64,000 nt of DNA from Rhodocyclaceae bacterium (GCA_020247545.1 JADCIX010000007.1:47263-111262), one strand, 5' to 3'. Positions 19,579 through 27,587 are shown, counted from the first letter of the stretch. The notes: generated by a model not told the origin, from the letters alone. A program made the numbers and translations.

Positions 19579-20073
19579 ATGACCCAACTCACAGACCCCC
19601 GTGACGAACTTTCCCTGCAACTCGGCATCGCGCTGAAAAAACAGGGGCTACTGCTCGCCACGGCCGAATCGTGCACCGGCGGCGGCATCGCCGAAGCCAT
19701 CACCCGTGTGCCCGGCTCCTCAGCGTGGTTCGACCGCGGATTTGTCACCTATTCGTACGAGTCGAAAGTCGACATGTTGGGCGTGAAGCGCGAAGACCTT
19801 GTCGACTTTGGTGCCGTATCAGAACAGATCGCTAAACAAATGGTGGAGGGCGCCATTGCCCATTCCCGCGCACAGGTCGCCGTGGCCGTTACCGGCATCG
19901 CCGGCCCCGATGGGGGCCAGCCGGACAAACCGGTTGGTACCGTTTGGTTTGCCTGGAAATTTCCAAAAAAGCCAATCATTTCAGAGGTTTGCCACTTTCC
20001 CGGAGACCGTGCCGCCGTTCGCCGTGCAACGGTTGCGCACGCGCTGGCGAAGCTCCTGCATAATCTGAACTAG
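19579..20073 (+). CDS. pncC: Nicotinamide-nucleotide amidase (CinA C-terminal domain protein)
   Basis: 164 residues, the stand-alone CinA C-terminal domain. TAESCTGGGIAEAITRVPGS and VTGIAGPDGG are the family marks. It deamidates NMN to NaMN in NAD recycling. A pncC immediately upstream of recA is the common proteobacterial arrangement (ygaD-recA in E. coli). Confidence 0.94.
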   Translation: MTQLTDPRDELSLQLGIALKKQGLLLATAESCTGGGIAEAITRVPGSSAWFDRGFVTYSYESKVDMLGVKREDLVDFGAVSEQIAKQMVEGAIAHSRAQVAVAVTGIAGPDGGQPDKPVGTVWFAWKFPKKPIISEVCHFPGDRAAVRRATVAHALAKLLHNLN

Positions 20074-20162
20074 TCGTAACAGCGCTTTTTCTCGGCAACC
20101 CCTGGCTGGTCTTTGGGGTGCCGGTTTCTCGCACTTTCCACCTCGACCTCAACAAAAAATCC

Positions 20163-20191
20163 TTGCAATCGGCCTTCCAGTCCGGTACTGT
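20163..20191 (+). promoter_or_regulatory. Predicted recA promoter
   Basis: TTGCAA at 20163-20168 and TACTGT at 20186-20191 lie 17 bases apart. The -10 hexamer is the first half of the LexA box, so LexA binding would block polymerase directly. About 90 bases separate it from the recA ATG. Confidence 0.5.
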
Positions 20192-20220
20192 ACGGAAATA
20201 CAGACTGTATTTTCATACAA
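20186..20220 (+). promoter_or_regulatory. Tandem LexA (SOS) boxes upstream of recA
   Basis: The first box has CTG at 20188-20190, ten bases, and CAG at 20201-20203: the exact CTG-N10-CAG operator with a TACTGT left arm. A second, imperfect box (CTG 20205-20207, N10, CAA 20218-20220) follows with one base between them. This predicts LexA repression of recA and induction by DNA damage. Confidence 0.85.
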
Positions 20221-20281
20221 CCCGTGCGGCGCGACGTAATAATCGCGGTGCGCATTCCAAAAACCTGACTGGAGGCAAGCC

Positions 20282-21343
20282 ATGAACATGATGAAAGAGC
20301 CATTTATGGACGAAAACAAATCAAAAGCACTGGCAGCAGCGCTTTCCCAAATCGAGAAGCAGTTCGGCAAAGGCTCCATCATGAAGATGGGCGAGGGTAG
20401 TGTTGGCAACGACATCATTCCCGTCTCCACCGGTTCACTCGGGCTGGACATTGCACTCGGTATCGGCGGCTTGCCACGCGGTCGTGTGGTCGAAATCTAC
20501 GGTCCGGAATCGTCAGGCAAAACCACGCTGACGCTGCAAGTGATTGCCGAGATGCAAAAGAGCGGCGGCACGGCGGCCTTTATCGACGCCGAGCACGCGC
20601 TGGACCCCACCTACGCCGCCAAGCTCGGCGTGAATATCAACGACCTGCTGATTTCCCAGCCGGACAACGGCGAACAAGCGCTCGAAATCGCCGATATGTT
20701 GGTTCGCTCCGGTGGTATCGATATCGTTGTCGTTGACTCTGTCGCCGCACTCACACCACGCGCGGAAATCGAAGGCGAGATGGGTGATCAATTGCCCGGC
20801 CTGCAAGCGCGCCTGATGTCACAAGCGTTGCGTAAACTCACCGCCAATATCAAACGCTCCAATACACTGGTCATCTTTATTAACCAGATCCGTATGAAGA
20901 TCGGTGTCATGTTCGGCAGCCCCGAAACCACCACCGGTGGTAACGCGCTCAAGTTCTACGCCTCTGTTCGTATCGATATCCGTCGTATCGGCTCGATCAA
21001 GAATGGTGACGAAGTGATCGGCTCTGAGACACGGGTGAAGGTAGTCAAGAATAAAGTCGCGCCGCCGTTCCGCACGGCCGAATTCGATATCCTGTACGGC
21101 GAAGGTATTTCGCGTGAGGGCGAAATCATTGAATTGGGCGTGATCCACAAAATTATCGATAAATCGGGTGCCTGGTACGCCTACCAAGGCGACAAGATCG
21201 GTCAAGGCAAAGACAATACGCGCAAGTTTTTGAAAGAGCATCCAGAAATGGCGCAAGAAATTGAAGCCAAAATCAGAGCCGCTGTTGGCGTGAGTGGTGT
21301 CATTGGCGGTGGCTCGGATGAGAGTGAGGAAGTCGAGGAATAG
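20282..21343 (+). CDS. recA: Recombinase RecA
   Basis: 353 residues. The start at 20282 has GGAGG 7 bases upstream; [13 protein letters not shown] at 20306 is a second possible start. Walker [14 protein letters not shown], the [12 protein letters not shown] block and [18 protein letters not shown] are betaproteobacterial in style. It forms filaments on single-stranded DNA for recombination and LexA cleavage. It is preceded by SOS boxes and followed by a strong hairpin terminator. Confidence 0.98.
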   Translation: MNMMKEPFMDENKSKALAAALSQIEKQFGKGSIMKMGEGSVGNDIIPVSTGSLGLDIALGIGGLPRGRVVEIYGPESSGKTTLTLQVIAEMQKSGGTAAFIDAEHALDPTYAAKLGVNINDLLISQPDNGEQALEIADMLVRSGGIDIVVVDSVAALTPRAEIEGEMGDQLPGLQARLMSQALRKLTANIKRSNTLVIFINQIRMKIGVMFGSPETTTGGNALKFYASVRIDIRRIGSIKNGDEVIGSETRVKVVKNKVAPPFRTAEFDILYGEGISREGEIIELGVIHKIIDKSGAWYAYQGDKIGQGKDNTRKFLKEHPEMAQEIEAKIRAAVGVSGVIGGGSDESEEVEE

Positions 21344-21363
21344 TCTTCACGCTGATTTTCCGT

Positions 21364-21562
21364 GGAGTGCCCGGAAACCGTAGCGAGCCGGTGAACGTCG
21401 TGGCAGGTGAGCGGGGAATTCGCGAAGCATTGCTTCGTGCCCGCGAGCCCCGGGGTGCAATGCAGTGCACGAGGAATAGCGCATGTGTACAAATGTACTC
21501 AGAGCACCGTAGCCGTGACCGTAGTTGCCAACTCGCTGGCGCAGTAGGTTTACGGGTGCTCC
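21364..21562 (+). ncRNA. Candidate structured RNA in the recA-recX spacer
   Basis: No protein-like frame is convincing here. The two ends can pair over ten positions with two G-U pairs (21364-21373 with 21553-21562). Inside are five short hairpins: 21377-21392, 21411-21444 (two stacked stems around CGAAGC-ATT-GCTTCG), 21455-21470, 21487-21498 and 21527-21540. A terminator hairpin follows at 21579-21632. It could be a stable RNA, a recA mRNA tail structure, or a palindrome-rich repeat. I do not recognise it as 6S, RNase P or tmRNA. Confidence 0.3.
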
Positions 21563-21578
21563 GCAAAGTTCGATGGTT

Positions 21579-21632
21579 GGGCCGAATACCTTGTTTCACC
21601 TCCAGTGGGCAAGTTGTTCGGCCCCTTTTTTT
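21579..21632 (+). terminator. Long-stem Rho-independent terminator between recA and recX
   Basis: GGGCCGAA (21579-21586) pairs with TTCGGCCC (21617-21624). The stem continues inward with CTTG/CAAG and CAC/GTG pairs, and seven T residues follow (21626-21632). recX starts 21 bases later, so its transcription needs read-through or its own promoter. Confidence 0.8.
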
Positions 21633-21652
21633 GCGCCCAATGATTAGCAATC

Positions 21653-22114
21653 GTGGCTAACGCCCCCAAACCCACCAATCGCGAAATCGTTTCTGCCTCG
21701 CTGCGCCTGCTCGCCATGCGCGATATGAGTCGTGTCGAGTTTGAGCGGAAGCTTGCGGCGAAAGAATTCACACCGGAAGATATCGCCAAGGCTGTTGAGT
21801 GGTGTGAGGCAGAGGGTTGGCTCAATGAGGCGCGCTTTGCTGAGGAGACGGCGCGCCGACTTGGTAACAAATACGGTGCGGCGCGAATTACGCAGACGCT
21901 CAAGCAAAAGGGCGTACCGGATGCCGCGGCCGCAGAGGCGGTGCAAGCGATGCGTGCAACCGAGGTGGCGCGGGCGCGGGAGGTGCTAATGCGTAAATTT
22001 GGCAAGACCCCCGCAGATGCAGAGGCGCGTGCGAAGCAAATTCGCTACATGCAAGCGCGCGGATTTGGGTACGACACGATTAAGAAGGCCCTGGCGGCCC
22101 GGAGTGACGGCTAG
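21653..22114 (+). CDS. recX: Regulatory protein RecX
   Basis: 153 residues, GTG start (VANAPKPTNREIVSASLRLL). Three-helix RecX repeats are visible: LAMRDMSRVEFERKLAAKEF, EGWLNEARFAEETARRLGNKYG and RYMQARGFGYDTIKKAL. RecX caps and inhibits RecA filaments. The gene is separated from recA by the structured spacer and terminator, which would keep RecX much less abundant than RecA. Confidence 0.92.
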   Translation: MANAPKPTNREIVSASLRLLAMRDMSRVEFERKLAAKEFTPEDIAKAVEWCEAEGWLNEARFAEETARRLGNKYGAARITQTLKQKGVPDAAAAEAVQAMRATEVARAREVLMRKFGKTPADAEARAKQIRYMQARGFGYDTIKKALAARSDG

Positions 22115-22299
22115 CGCCTGACGGCTTTCGTCTGCGTTGATAGGCTGGTGAGCTTTAGCAGCGTCTCGCCAGCATCGGCGTCAACCGAGAACCAAACAAG
22201 GGGCATGGCGGCGAGAACGGCAAGTGCGCCCAAGACGAGTATGCGCTTGGTGCTAGGCTGTTCGCTTATCGAAATGATGTCGTTTTTGTCATCCACAAC
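22111..22299 (-). CDS. Small single-span membrane protein, function unknown
   Basis: 61-62 residues. A hydrophilic N terminus (DDKNDIISISEQPSTKR) is followed by one membrane helix ILVLGALAVLAAMPLVWF and a short polar tail. GTG at 22299 with GGGGAA upstream is a better start than the ATG at 22296. It converges on recX, overlapping its last 4 bases. No family was recognised. The codon pattern and helix make it plausible. Confidence 0.5.
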   Translation of the reverse strand, partial: VVDDKNDIISISEQPSTKRILVLGALAVLAAMPLVWFSVDADAGETLLKLTSLSTQTKAVRR

Positions 22300-22390
22300 G
22301 GCTTCCCCTACGCTCGCCTGAATACTTTACGGGTCGCCCGCTGTTTCGCGGCGCGTATAATTGGTTTACGTCAAAAAAGTCAAATTCTTA

Positions 22391-23401
22391 ATGGCCAAAG
22401 TCACTCAAATTAGGGTCGGCGCGCCTGCGGTGGTACCCCCGTTCGACGCCGACGACGGCCGGAACCCCGGCACCAAATTCGACCCCGCACCGGTTCGAGA
22501 TGTACGTATCAACCGCAGCGCCATTGAGCGCCGTGCCGCCACCATGGGCACACGTCGTACGGTCAAAAAAGACTGGCAAGCCGCGTGGCTGGTGCATGCT
22601 GTCAAGACGATTGACCTCACCACACTCTCGGGTGACGATACCGTCGGCACGGTTAAACGTCTGTGCACTAAAGCACGCCAGCCAATCCGGCAACAACTGT
22701 TGGCTGACCTAGGCCTCGCGGATCTCAAGCTCCATACCGGCGCGGTGTGTGTGTATCACACGTTTGTAAAGACGGCAGTGGAAGCGCTCGAGGGCTCGGG
22801 CATTCCTGTTGCGGCAGTCTCTACGGGTTTCCCTGCGGGTCTCACGCCGTTCCCACAAAAGATCGAAGAGATCAAAGCCAGTGTGAAAGACGGCGCGTCC
22901 GAGATTGATATCGTCATCTCGCGCGGGCATGTTCTCACCGGCAACTGGCGCGGGCTGTACGATGAAGTCAAAGCCTTCCGTGACGCATGCGGTCCGGCGC
23001 ACATGAAAGCCATCATCGCCACCGGTGAACTCGGCACACTCAAGAACATCGGTCGCGCATCCATCGTGTGCATGCAAGCGGGCTCGGATTTCATCAAAAC
23101 CTCAACCGGCAAAGAACCGACTAACGCCACCATTGGCGGCTCACTCGTCATGGTTCGTGCGATCCGCCAATACTACGAACAAACCGGCCACAAAGTTGGC
23201 TTCAAACCTGCGGGCGGCATTCGCTCGGCCAAGCAAGCATTGGAATGGTTGATCTTGATGAAAGAAGAGCTGGGTGACGAATGGATGCAACCGCATTTGT
23301 TCCGCATTGGCGCATCTGCACTGGTAAATGACATCGAGCGGCAGCTCGAGCACTATGCGTATGGGCGGTATGCGTCGATGCAGTATCAATCTTTAGGTTA
23401 G
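22391..23401 (+). CDS. deoC: Deoxyribose-phosphate aldolase, long form
   Basis: 336 residues from ATG 22391. The Schiff-base Lys lies in DFIKTSTGKEPTNAT and the second active-site Lys in GFKPAGGIRSAKQA. An N-terminal extension of about 70 residues relative to the short E. coli enzyme makes this the long DERA type also found in animals. It cleaves 2-deoxyribose-5-phosphate to glyceraldehyde-3-phosphate and acetaldehyde. Its neighbour ALDH can oxidise the acetaldehyde. No clear ribosome site precedes the ATG. Confidence 0.95.
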   Translation: MAKVTQIRVGAPAVVPPFDADDGRNPGTKFDPAPVRDVRINRSAIERRAATMGTRRTVKKDWQAAWLVHAVKTIDLTTLSGDDTVGTVKRLCTKARQPIRQQLLADLGLADLKLHTGAVCVYHTFVKTAVEALEGSGIPVAAVSTGFPAGLTPFPQKIEEIKASVKDGASEIDIVISRGHVLTGNWRGLYDEVKAFRDACGPAHMKAIIATGELGTLKNIGRASIVCMQAGSDFIKTSTGKEPTNATIGGSLVMVRAIRQYYEQTGHKVGFKPAGGIRSAKQALEWLILMKEELGDEWMQPHLFRIGASALVNDIERQLEHYAYGRYASMQYQSLG

Positions 23402-23413
23402 TGAACGAAAAGA

Positions 23414-23684
23414 CAACTTGGGCTCCGGCCTTCGCTGGAGCGACAGTTTTAAGGTGGTGGTTTTAGAAAGTGCTTCTACCAATTTCCGTTCTTAGCATGT
23501 CATCCCGACGAAGGTCGGGATCCAAGTTGGGCAATGCAAGAAAATGAAAGAAATTGGGCCCCGACCTGCGTCGGGGCGACAGTTTAAGCATCGGAATTCT
23601 TGGAAGCATTGTCGAAAGCTACTAGCCTCAACATGTCATCCCGATGAACAACCACAAGGGTTACGCCGGGTCGAGATCCAAGTT
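23414..23684. repeat. Upstream block of two paired inverted repeats (REPIN-like)
   Basis: Two doublets, each made of unit A (AACTTGGGcCCCGACC....GTCGGGGCGACAGTTT; 23414-23450 and 23553-23585) and its inverted form B (CATGTCATCCCGAC....GTCGGGATCCAAGTT; 23496-23531 and 23632-23684). The A-B spacers share stretches such as TTTTAGAAAGTGCTTCT with the downstream block. The last B has an enlarged loop. The block occupies nearly all of the 313-base gap after deoC and ends 30 bases before the GIY-YIG gene. Confidence 0.9.
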
Positions 23685-23714
23685 TTTTGAGCCAAAGGTA
23701 ACGCTTCAGAAAGT

Positions 23715-24011
23715 GTGAATTTGCCAAAACAGTACTACGTCTACATCGTCACCAACAAACCATACGGAACCCTCTACACCGGCGTAACGCGTGATTTAGT
23801 CCGAAGGACGTTTGAACACAAAGGTGATTTTGTTGAAGGGTTTAGCAAAGCGCACCGATTGAAAAAGCTTGTTTGGTACGAAGTACACGAAGATATCCTC
23901 GCGGCGATTACGCGGGAAAAGCAGATCAAAGAATGGCGGCGGGACTGGAAGATAAACTTGATTCAAACGATGAACCCGAATTGGGATGATTTGTACTTGG
24001 ATATTGTTTGA
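23715..24011 (+). CDS. Small GIY-YIG endonuclease
   Basis: 98 residues, GTG start. The GIY-YIG core is present as YYVYIVTNKPYGTLYTGVT with the downstream Arg in DLVRRTFEHK and a Glu in AAITREKQIKEWRR. This is the UvrC-like YhbQ/COG2827 type, single domain. It is bracketed on both sides by near-duplicate blocks of inverted repeats (23414-23684 and 24020-24333). The gene may be the enzymatic part of a mobile or repeat-spreading element, or a free-standing structure-specific nuclease. That link is inference. Confidence 0.88.
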   Translation: MNLPKQYYVYIVTNKPYGTLYTGVTRDLVRRTFEHKGDFVEGFSKAHRLKKLVWYEVHEDILAAITREKQIKEWRRDWKINLIQTMNPNWDDLYLDIV

Positions 24012-24019
24012 GACAAAAG

Positions 24020-24333
24020 CAACTTGGGCCCCGACCTACGTCGGGGCGACAGTTTTGAGATGGTGGCCTTGAATTTGGATGGTAGTTTTAGAAAGTGCTT
24101 CTTGGAGCCGCCAACCGTAGTATGTCGTCCCGACGAAGGTCGGGACCCAAGTTGGGTAGTGCAAGAAAGTGTACGAAATTAGGCCCCGACCTTCGTCGGG
24201 GCGACAGTTTTTAGAGAAGAGGCTTTGAAGTTGGATGGTGAGTTACGCAGCTGCGCGTTCAAGTCATAACCCTCAGCATGTCGTCCCGACCCCGTATCGG
24301 AGTACGGGGCAGGCTCCGGTCGGGACCCAAGTT
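24020..24333. repeat. Downstream block of two paired inverted repeats (REPIN-like)
   Basis: Same A-B, A-B organisation and orientation as the upstream block: A at 24020-24056 and 24178-24212, B at 24121-24156 and 24277-24333. The link between doublets (GCAAGAAAGTGTACGAAATT) matches the upstream one. The last B unit has gained an inner hairpin CCCCGTA/TACGGGG in its loop. It fills the 375-base gap before the ALDH; the remaining bases 24334-24386 hold only its leader. Confidence 0.9.
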
Positions 24334-24386
24334 AAACCAAAAGTACTGAAGCACCAGAACAAAGAGAACAAGAAAGCCCTCAAAGA

Positions 24387-26912
24387 ATGAAAGTCGCACA
24401 AATCCTCAAAACCCTCGAATACGGCCCCGCACCAGAAGCCGCCAAACCCGCGCTCGATTGGATTGCCGAGCACGACGGTAAATTTGGTATCTTCATCAAC
24501 GGCAAATGGCGCGACCCGTCATCTAAAGAGTGGTTTGATTCGATTAACCCGTCGAACAACAAAAAGCTTGCGCGCGTGGCACAAGCGAGCAAGAAAGACG
24601 TCGACGACGCCGTCAAAGCCGCACGCGCTGCATTCAAAGGCTGGAGCAGCACACCGGGCCACATCCGTGCCCGCTACCTGTATGCGATTGCACGGCAGGT
24701 ACAAAAACATTCACGCTTGTTTGCGGTGCTCGAAACCATGGACAACGGCAAGCCGATTCGCGAGACACGCGATATCGATATCCCGCTCGTCGCTCGCCAC
24801 TTTTATCACCACGCTGGTTGGGCGCAGCTAGCCGATACCGAGATGCGTGACTACCAGCCGCTCGGTGTGGTCGGCCAAATCATTCCGTGGAATTTCCCGC
24901 TGCTGATGCTGAGCTGGAAAATCGCCCCCGCACTCGCGATGGGCAACACTGTTGTCTTGAAGCCCGCCGAGCTTACATCTCTCACCGCACTTTTGTTCGC
25001 TGAAATCTGCGCGAGTGTTGGGCTACCTGCCGGTGTGGTGAACTTCGTCACGGGTGATGGAAAGACCGGTGCGGCGATTGTTGAACACGCGGGCATCGAT
25101 AAGATTGCGTTTACGGGTTCCACCGAAGTCGGCCGCATCATCCGCCGCGCTACGGCGGGCACGGGCAAAAAGCTCTCGCTGGAACTCGGCGGCAAATCGC
25201 CGTTCATTGTGTTTGATGACGCGGACCTCGATAGCGCCGTCGAAGGTGTGGTCGACGCCATCTGGTTTAACCAAGGCCAGGTGTGCTGCGCGGGCTCGCG
25301 CCTCTTGGTGCAAGAAGGTGTGGCTGAGAAGGTCTACAAAAAGCTGCGCGCCCGCATGGAAAAAATGCGTCTCGGTGATCCGCTCGATAAAGGCATCGAC
25401 ATCGGCGCGATTGTGGACACCAACCAGCTCAAACAAATTCAAGACAAAGTCGCGCGTGGTGTGGAAGAGGGTGCCACCCTCATGCAGCCATCGTGGGCAA
25501 ATGCGTTGCCTGCAGGCGGCTGCTACTTCCCGCCGACAGTACTCACCAATGTCGGCCCGGCATCGTCCGTGGTGCAGCAAGAAATCTTCGGCCCCGTGCT
25601 CGCCGCGATGACCTTCCGCACGCCAGAAGAAGCGGTGAAACTCGCGAACAACACGCGCTATGGATTAGCTGCCACCATCTGGTCTGAAGACATCAACCTA
25701 GCACTCGACATCGCCACACAAATCAAAGCCGGCACGGTGTGGATTAACTCAACAAATCTTCTCGACGCCGCCGCAGGCTTTGGTGGCTACCGCGAATCCG
25801 GCTTCGGCCGTGAGGGCGGCAAAGAGGGACTCTACGAGTACGCAAAACCGCTCCATGCGGACGCTTCGCTCCTCTCTCCCCTTCGCGGGAGAGAGGCAGG
25901 GAGAGAGGGGGCTGCAAAACACAAAACCCTAACATCCACGGCCATTTCCAGCACAAAAGCCTTGAAAACGCCCGCCAATAGTGCATTTTCAACTTCTGCT
26001 AAAACTCCCAAATCCCCCGTCCCCGCGCAGGCGGGGACCCAATTTGCCCTTAACAGCGTCCCCGTAGACCGCACCGCCAAACTCTTCATCGGCGGCAAAC
26101 AAACCCGCCCCGATGGTGGACTCAGCATCAACATCTACGGGCCAAACAAGAATCTCATCGGCGAAGTCGGCGCAGGCAACCGCAAAGACATCCGCAACGC
26201 CGTCGAAGCCGCACGCGCCGCCGCGAATGGCTGGGCCAAAGCCACCGCGCACAATCGCGCACAAGTCATCTACTTCATGGCGGAAAACTTAGCCGCCCGC
26301 GCAGTGGAATTCGCCAACCGACTTATGCATCAAACAGGCTGCACCAAAGCCAACGCTGATTCAGAAGTCGAAGCATCCATCAGCGCGCTTTTTACCGCCG
26401 CCGCATGGGCCGACAAATACGATGGCCGCATTCACGGCACACCGTATCGCAACGTCACCCTCGCGATGAATGAACCGATGGGTGTCGTCGGCATGCTGAT
26501 GCCCGATGACCACCCACTACTCGCACTCGCCACACTCGCCGGTACCGCACTCGCGATGGGCAATACAATGGTGGTGGTGCCTTCGCCCAAACATCCGCTC
26601 ACGGCAACCGACCTCTACCAAGTACTCGAAACCTCAGACGTGCCACACGGCACCTTCAACATCGTCACCGGCGACCGGGACGAGTTGGCCAAGACGCTGA
26701 GCGAACACGACGACGTGGATTCAGTTTGGTATTTTGATAACAGCGCAGGCAGCAGCGAAGGGCAAACCGCTGTGCAAAAAGCAAGCGCTGGAAACATGAA
26801 GCGCACCTGGGTGCTGGGTTTGACTGGGGCAACGGGTGCATTGCCAAGCGTCGATGAAGTGCTGCGTGAAGCGACGCAGGTGAAGAATGTTTGGGTGCCG
26901 TATGGGGCTTAA
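24387..26912 (+). CDS. Fused aldehyde dehydrogenase with a second, catalytically incomplete ALDH domain
   Basis: 841 residues. Domain 1 (about 15-490) is a complete NAD(P)-dependent ALDH: Glu266 in LELGGKSP, Cys300 in GQVCCAGSR, and the closing GGYRESGFGREGGKEGLYEY. Domain 2 (about 560-841) keeps only the coenzyme-binding half (PMGVVGMLMPDDHP, GNTMVVVPSPKHP) and lacks the catalytic Cys domain. The join (about 491-560) is encoded by three different palindromic repeats. Next to deoC, it probably oxidises acetaldehyde from deoxyribose-5-phosphate. The 3' end is duplicated twice downstream. Confidence 0.9.
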   Translation: MKVAQILKTLEYGPAPEAAKPALDWIAEHDGKFGIFINGKWRDPSSKEWFDSINPSNNKKLARVAQASKKDVDDAVKAARAAFKGWSSTPGHIRARYLYAIARQVQKHSRLFAVLETMDNGKPIRETRDIDIPLVARHFYHHAGWAQLADTEMRDYQPLGVVGQIIPWNFPLLMLSWKIAPALAMGNTVVLKPAELTSLTALLFAEICASVGLPAGVVNFVTGDGKTGAAIVEHAGIDKIAFTGSTEVGRIIRRATAGTGKKLSLELGGKSPFIVFDDADLDSAVEGVVDAIWFNQGQVCCAGSRLLVQEGVAEKVYKKLRARMEKMRLGDPLDKGIDIGAIVDTNQLKQIQDKVARGVEEGATLMQPSWANALPAGGCYFPPTVLTNVGPASSVVQQEIFGPVLAAMTFRTPEEAVKLANNTRYGLAATIWSEDINLALDIATQIKAGTVWINSTNLLDAAAGFGGYRESGFGREGGKEGLYEYAKPLHADASLLSPLRGREAGREGAAKHKTLTSTAISSTKALKTPANSAFSTSAKTPKSPVPAQAGTQFALNSVPVDRTAKLFIGGKQTRPDGGLSINIYGPNKNLIGEVGAGNRKDIRNAVEAARAAANGWAKATAHNRAQVIYFMAENLAARAVEFANRLMHQTGCTKANADSEVEASISALFTAAAWADKYDGRIHGTPYRNVTLAMNEPMGVVGMLMPDDHPLLALATLAGTALAMGNTMVVVPSPKHPLTATDLYQVLETSDVPHGTFNIVTGDRDELAKTLSEHDDVDSVWYFDNSAGSSEGQTAVQKASAGNMKRTWVLGLTGATGALPSVDEVLREATQVKNVWVPYGA
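25872..25895. repeat. Palindromic repeat inside the ALDH linker (copy type 1)
   Basis: A perfect nine-pair stem CTCTCTCCC / GGGAGAGAG with loop CTTCGC, followed by GCAGGGAGAGAGGGGG. It is read in frame as SPLRGREAGREG. This kind of hairpin is normally intergenic. Confidence 0.8.
25924..25978. repeat. Dispersed imperfect palindrome, ALDH copy
   Basis: This stretch (ATCCACGGCCATTTCCAGC ... TTGAAAACGCCCGCC) matches 37792-37843 over about 50 bases and the helicase copy at 52398-52450. It is read in frame as TSTAISSTKALKTPA, the same frame used in the helicase copy (STGVSSPNVLKSA). Confidence 0.8.
26019..26038. repeat. Palindromic repeat inside the ALDH linker (copy type 3)
   Basis: A perfect eight-pair stem GTCCCCGC / GCGGGGAC with loop GCAG, followed by CCAATTTG. 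It is a shortened relative of the CCCGAC-type units near the GIY-YIG gene. It is read as PVPAQAGTQF within the ALDH. Confidence 0.8.
26871..26905. repeat. ALDH 3'-end core repeat, copy 1 (native gene)
   Basis: A 35-base core beginning GCGACGCAGGTGAAGAATGT is identical in three places: here, 27742-27776 and 28855-28889. Each is followed within seven bases by a stop codon of the ALDH frame. It acts as the left boundary of the accessory region. Confidence 0.9.
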
Positions 26913-26923
26913 CCCATCACCGC

Positions 26924-26979
26924 TGTCGCCCCGGACAGCGTGGCCCGCGTCATCGGCCATTTAGTCCGGGGCCCAAGTT
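26924..26979. repeat. B-type inverted repeat with long loop
   Basis: CCCCGGAC (26929-26936) pairs with GTCCGGGG (26964-26971), flanked by TGTCG on the left and CCCAAGTTT on the right as in the B units of the GIY-YIG blocks. It lies right after the ALDH stop and before the zeta-like gene. Confidence 0.75.
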
Positions 26980-26987
26980 TTCCCGCT

Positions 26988-27587
26988 ATGGCGACAACAT
27001 CGAAACCCCGCCTAGTCATCCTAGCCGGACCCAACGGCGCAGGAAAGACGACGGTCTCAAAGTATCTGCTCCCTGACGCCTATGGAATTACCGAATTCGT
27101 GAACGCAGATCGCATCGCATCCGGACTCTCTGCATTCGCACCCGAAGCGGTTGCGTTTGAGGCCGGCCGCATCATGCTCAAGCGAATCGACGCATTACTC
27201 ACGCAGAAAGCCAGTTTTGCGTTCGAAACAACACTCGCAAGCAAGGCATTCACGAAGTTGATCGCGCGCGCTCAGGCCGATGGCTATCGCGTGGGCTTGA
27301 TTTATGTTGCATTACCGACGGTGCAACTGGCCAAACGCCGAGTCGCAGCGCGGGTGCGGGAAGGCGGCCACTCAATTCCAGACGAAGTCATCGAACGCAG
27401 ATTTTTTCGCTCTTTGGCGAATTTGATCTACCGATATCGGCCACTTGTGGACGATTGGATTGTGTACGACAATTCGGCAATCAAAACGCCCACGCTGGTC
27501 GCGCAGGGTATTGATAAGAACGAAACAATTTTTGAGGAACGGAAATGGCAAAGACTCCTGAAGCTCGCAACGGTCGACGCAAAGTAA
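26988..27587 (+). CDS. Zeta-toxin-like P-loop kinase (COG4185-type)
   Basis: 199 residues from ATG 26988 (MATTSKPRLVILAGPNGAGKTT). Walker A lies at 14-22, Asp41 in FVNADRIASG, FAFETTLAS, and a C-terminal RRFFRSLANL..YRPLVDDWIVYDNS block. Zeta/PezT toxins phosphorylate UDP-N-acetylsugars; COG4185 proteins share the fold, and their target is unproven. No epsilon-like antitoxin lies upstream. A 56-residue gene overlaps its 3' end in another frame. The longer start at 26940 lies within a repeat and is rejected. Confidence 0.82.
   Translation: MATTSKPRLVILAGPNGAGKTTVSKYLLPDAYGITEFVNADRIASGLSAFAPEAVAFEAGRIMLKRIDALLTQKASFAFETTLASKAFTKLIARAQADGYRVGLIYVALPTVQLAKRRVAARVREGGHSIPDEVIERRFFRSLANLIYRYRPLVDDWIVYDNSAIKTPTLVAQGIDKNETIFEERKWQRLLKLATVDAK

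Noticed and set aside
21364..21562. 6S RNA, RNase P RNA or tmRNA
   Set aside because: None of the conserved sequence blocks of these RNAs was found, and the multi-hairpin layout differs.
23414..24333. Regular repeated hairpins considered as a CRISPR array
   Set aside because: The units alternate in orientation, spacers are related to each other, and a gene lies in the middle. CRISPR repeats are direct with unrelated spacers.
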